The notes under the pieces: generated by a model
What the model was told of the DNA's origin: nothing
Databases searched by the model: none
The model's input: only the letters and a program-made list of their open reading frames with translations
NCBI GenBank assembly: GCA_963751165.1
Contig: CAVVTP010000005.1
Coordinates: forward strand, 117,049 to 181,048
Reading direction: 5' to 3'
Origin: Roseiarcus sp963751165
GTDB taxonomy: Bacteria > Pseudomonadota > Alphaproteobacteria > Rhizobiales > Beijerinckiaceae
Length of the DNA stretch: 64,000 nucleotides
Shown: piece by piece, positions 62,835 through 64,000 of the stretch
How positions within the stretch are numbered: position 1 is the stretch's first letter
Layout of the letters: each line of letters opens with the position of its first letter
Position numbers and translations under genes: made by a program

Positions 62835-64000
62835 GCAAACCTAGAGCACACTCCGATCAAATTGTATCATAGCGGCAGGCGAAGTAATTTGTGCATTCGT
62901 CAGATCGACACGTCGGGCTTGAGCGCCCTCATCAGACCGGCGACGGTTCGGTCGGGAATTTTGCGCAGGTTCATCTCCGGGCCGTAGGCGGAAAGGTGTT
63001 GCAATTCGGCCCCTGCATTTGATGAGTCGTCGACCTGCTCTCAATCGTGGGTCCATGACGACGAGATAGTCCGCGGGAGGGTGGGAACCAGACATTGATC
63101 AGGCGCTCGTGGATCTCGAGCAGCGTGAGATCCCGTGTGGGGCGGAAAAGCCGAGCGAATAGTCGCGCTGCGCTTCGATACGGCCGAATCGGCGATCGCA
63201 CCGCGACAGCTTCGGTTCGAACCAGATCACCTGCCGGGCCGGCGCGGTCAACTGGATGGTTGCGGGGCGGCCTTGCCGTCGGTTGAGCACATGATCGGCG
63301 ACGCCCGCGCCAACAGGTCGAGATCACTCGATCTGTCCCGACGTGCTCGCCGGTGACCTGATGAAGGAAACCGCCGGCCAGCCAAGTGGCCATCTGGGCG
63401 ACGGTCATGATCTGCAGGCCGTTCCGCGGCGTCGCGAGCGCGACGGGCCGGGCTGCGAAGGCCAGCCGGCCCTGATGATCACGGTCCTTCTCATCACTCT
63501 GCAGCGTTCACGCCCCCCGCAAAAACGTATCACGGCAAAAGCCTTCTTTGTCGCATTTTCTGCGAACAAATTGAGGGGTTCCCGACTGATCAAAAGTGGT
63601 ACAATGTGCCCCTTCCGGCGAGGATTTCTCGGCCATGGGCGAGGCTAGGCGCACGTTTGCCTGCAATGAGGCTTGCGCGGTCGGGGCTGGAGCATAAGCT
63701 TTTCCGACCGCCTGTCGAAACGAGTTGGTTCGTTTCCATTAGATCGGCTGGAGCGCCACGACACCGCTCAGCGTCGTCGAGGGCCTCCGCAAGCGTGGCG
63801 CGCCCTGCATCTGCTCGACTGTGAGGGCTACATCGACAAAGCAGCAGTTTGGGCCAGGGCGAGGAATGGTGAGGAGGCTACGTCCACGTCGGACACCGCG
63901 CACGCGTGCGTTACAAATCTATGCGCGTTACAATGTTACAAAAACTTAACAGCTAGACTACTAACGCATTGATTTTAATCACTTCTTGCGGCTAATGTTA
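62835..64000. other. Decayed right end of the window
   Basis: No intact gene. A minus frame at 62900-63046 (AELQHLSAYGPEMNLRKIPD, RTVAGLMRALKPDVSI-stop) reads like the tail of a real protein, and fragments around 63100-63400 look like broken transposase or plasmid genes, but none can be identified. Positions 63880-64000 become AT-rich with repeated GTTACAA words. Confidence 0.4.

Overview
The window is GC-rich DNA from an alphaproteobacterium, most likely a member of the Hyphomicrobiales related to Beijerinckiaceae or Methylocystaceae. This rests on a large hopanoid (hpn) locus, a PQQ alcohol dehydrogenase with a lanthanide-type active site, and transposons typical of rhizobia-like genomes. 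Genus assignment is inference. No rRNA, tRNA or CRISPR array was seen.

Positions 1-26.6 kb hold a hopanoid locus. On the + strand it starts with the end of hpnE, then shc, a single-ORF dxs-ispH fusion, hpnH, hpnN and two small secreted proteins. A minus-strand block follows (acyltransferase, secreted protein, second RND/MMPL exporter). A tightly overlapping + operon comes next: a GT2 glycosyltransferase, AI-2E permease, YkoP-like protein, hpnI, hpnJ (frameshifted) and hpnK, followed by hpnG. A fatty-acid desaturase, a second AI-2E permease, an SDR and an extradiol dioxygenase close the region. Together these genes would supply isoprenoid precursor, cyclise squalene, add and process the C5 side chain, build the cyclitol-ether head group and export the lipid.

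Positions 27-39 kb are ordinary accessory genes: a GntP permease next to a frameshifted patatin, a frameshifted P450-like protein with a Tat-type signal, membrane and stress proteins, a lipase-like hydrolase and a large secreted protein. Positions 39.5-46.3 kb are a decayed cyclase/TPR gene split by a nested stack of IS630, IS21 and IS110/IS1111 elements. Positions 46.6-50.6 kb hold a PCu(A)C-like protein facing a lanthanide-type PQQ dehydrogenase, a cytochrome c and an unknown periplasmic protein.

Positions 50.6-64 kb are a mobile-element graveyard: IS256 and IS1182 fragments, an IS701 element seated in the centre of a palindrome of about 245 bp, an AT-rich three-gene cassette of unknown function, an integrase remnant, a complete IS66, the stump of an OLD-like ATPase, and an IS3 element carrying an IS110. 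Several chromosomal genes carry apparent single-base insertions, three of them at sites where removing one T recreates GANTC. This may be a sequencing artefact or real decay.
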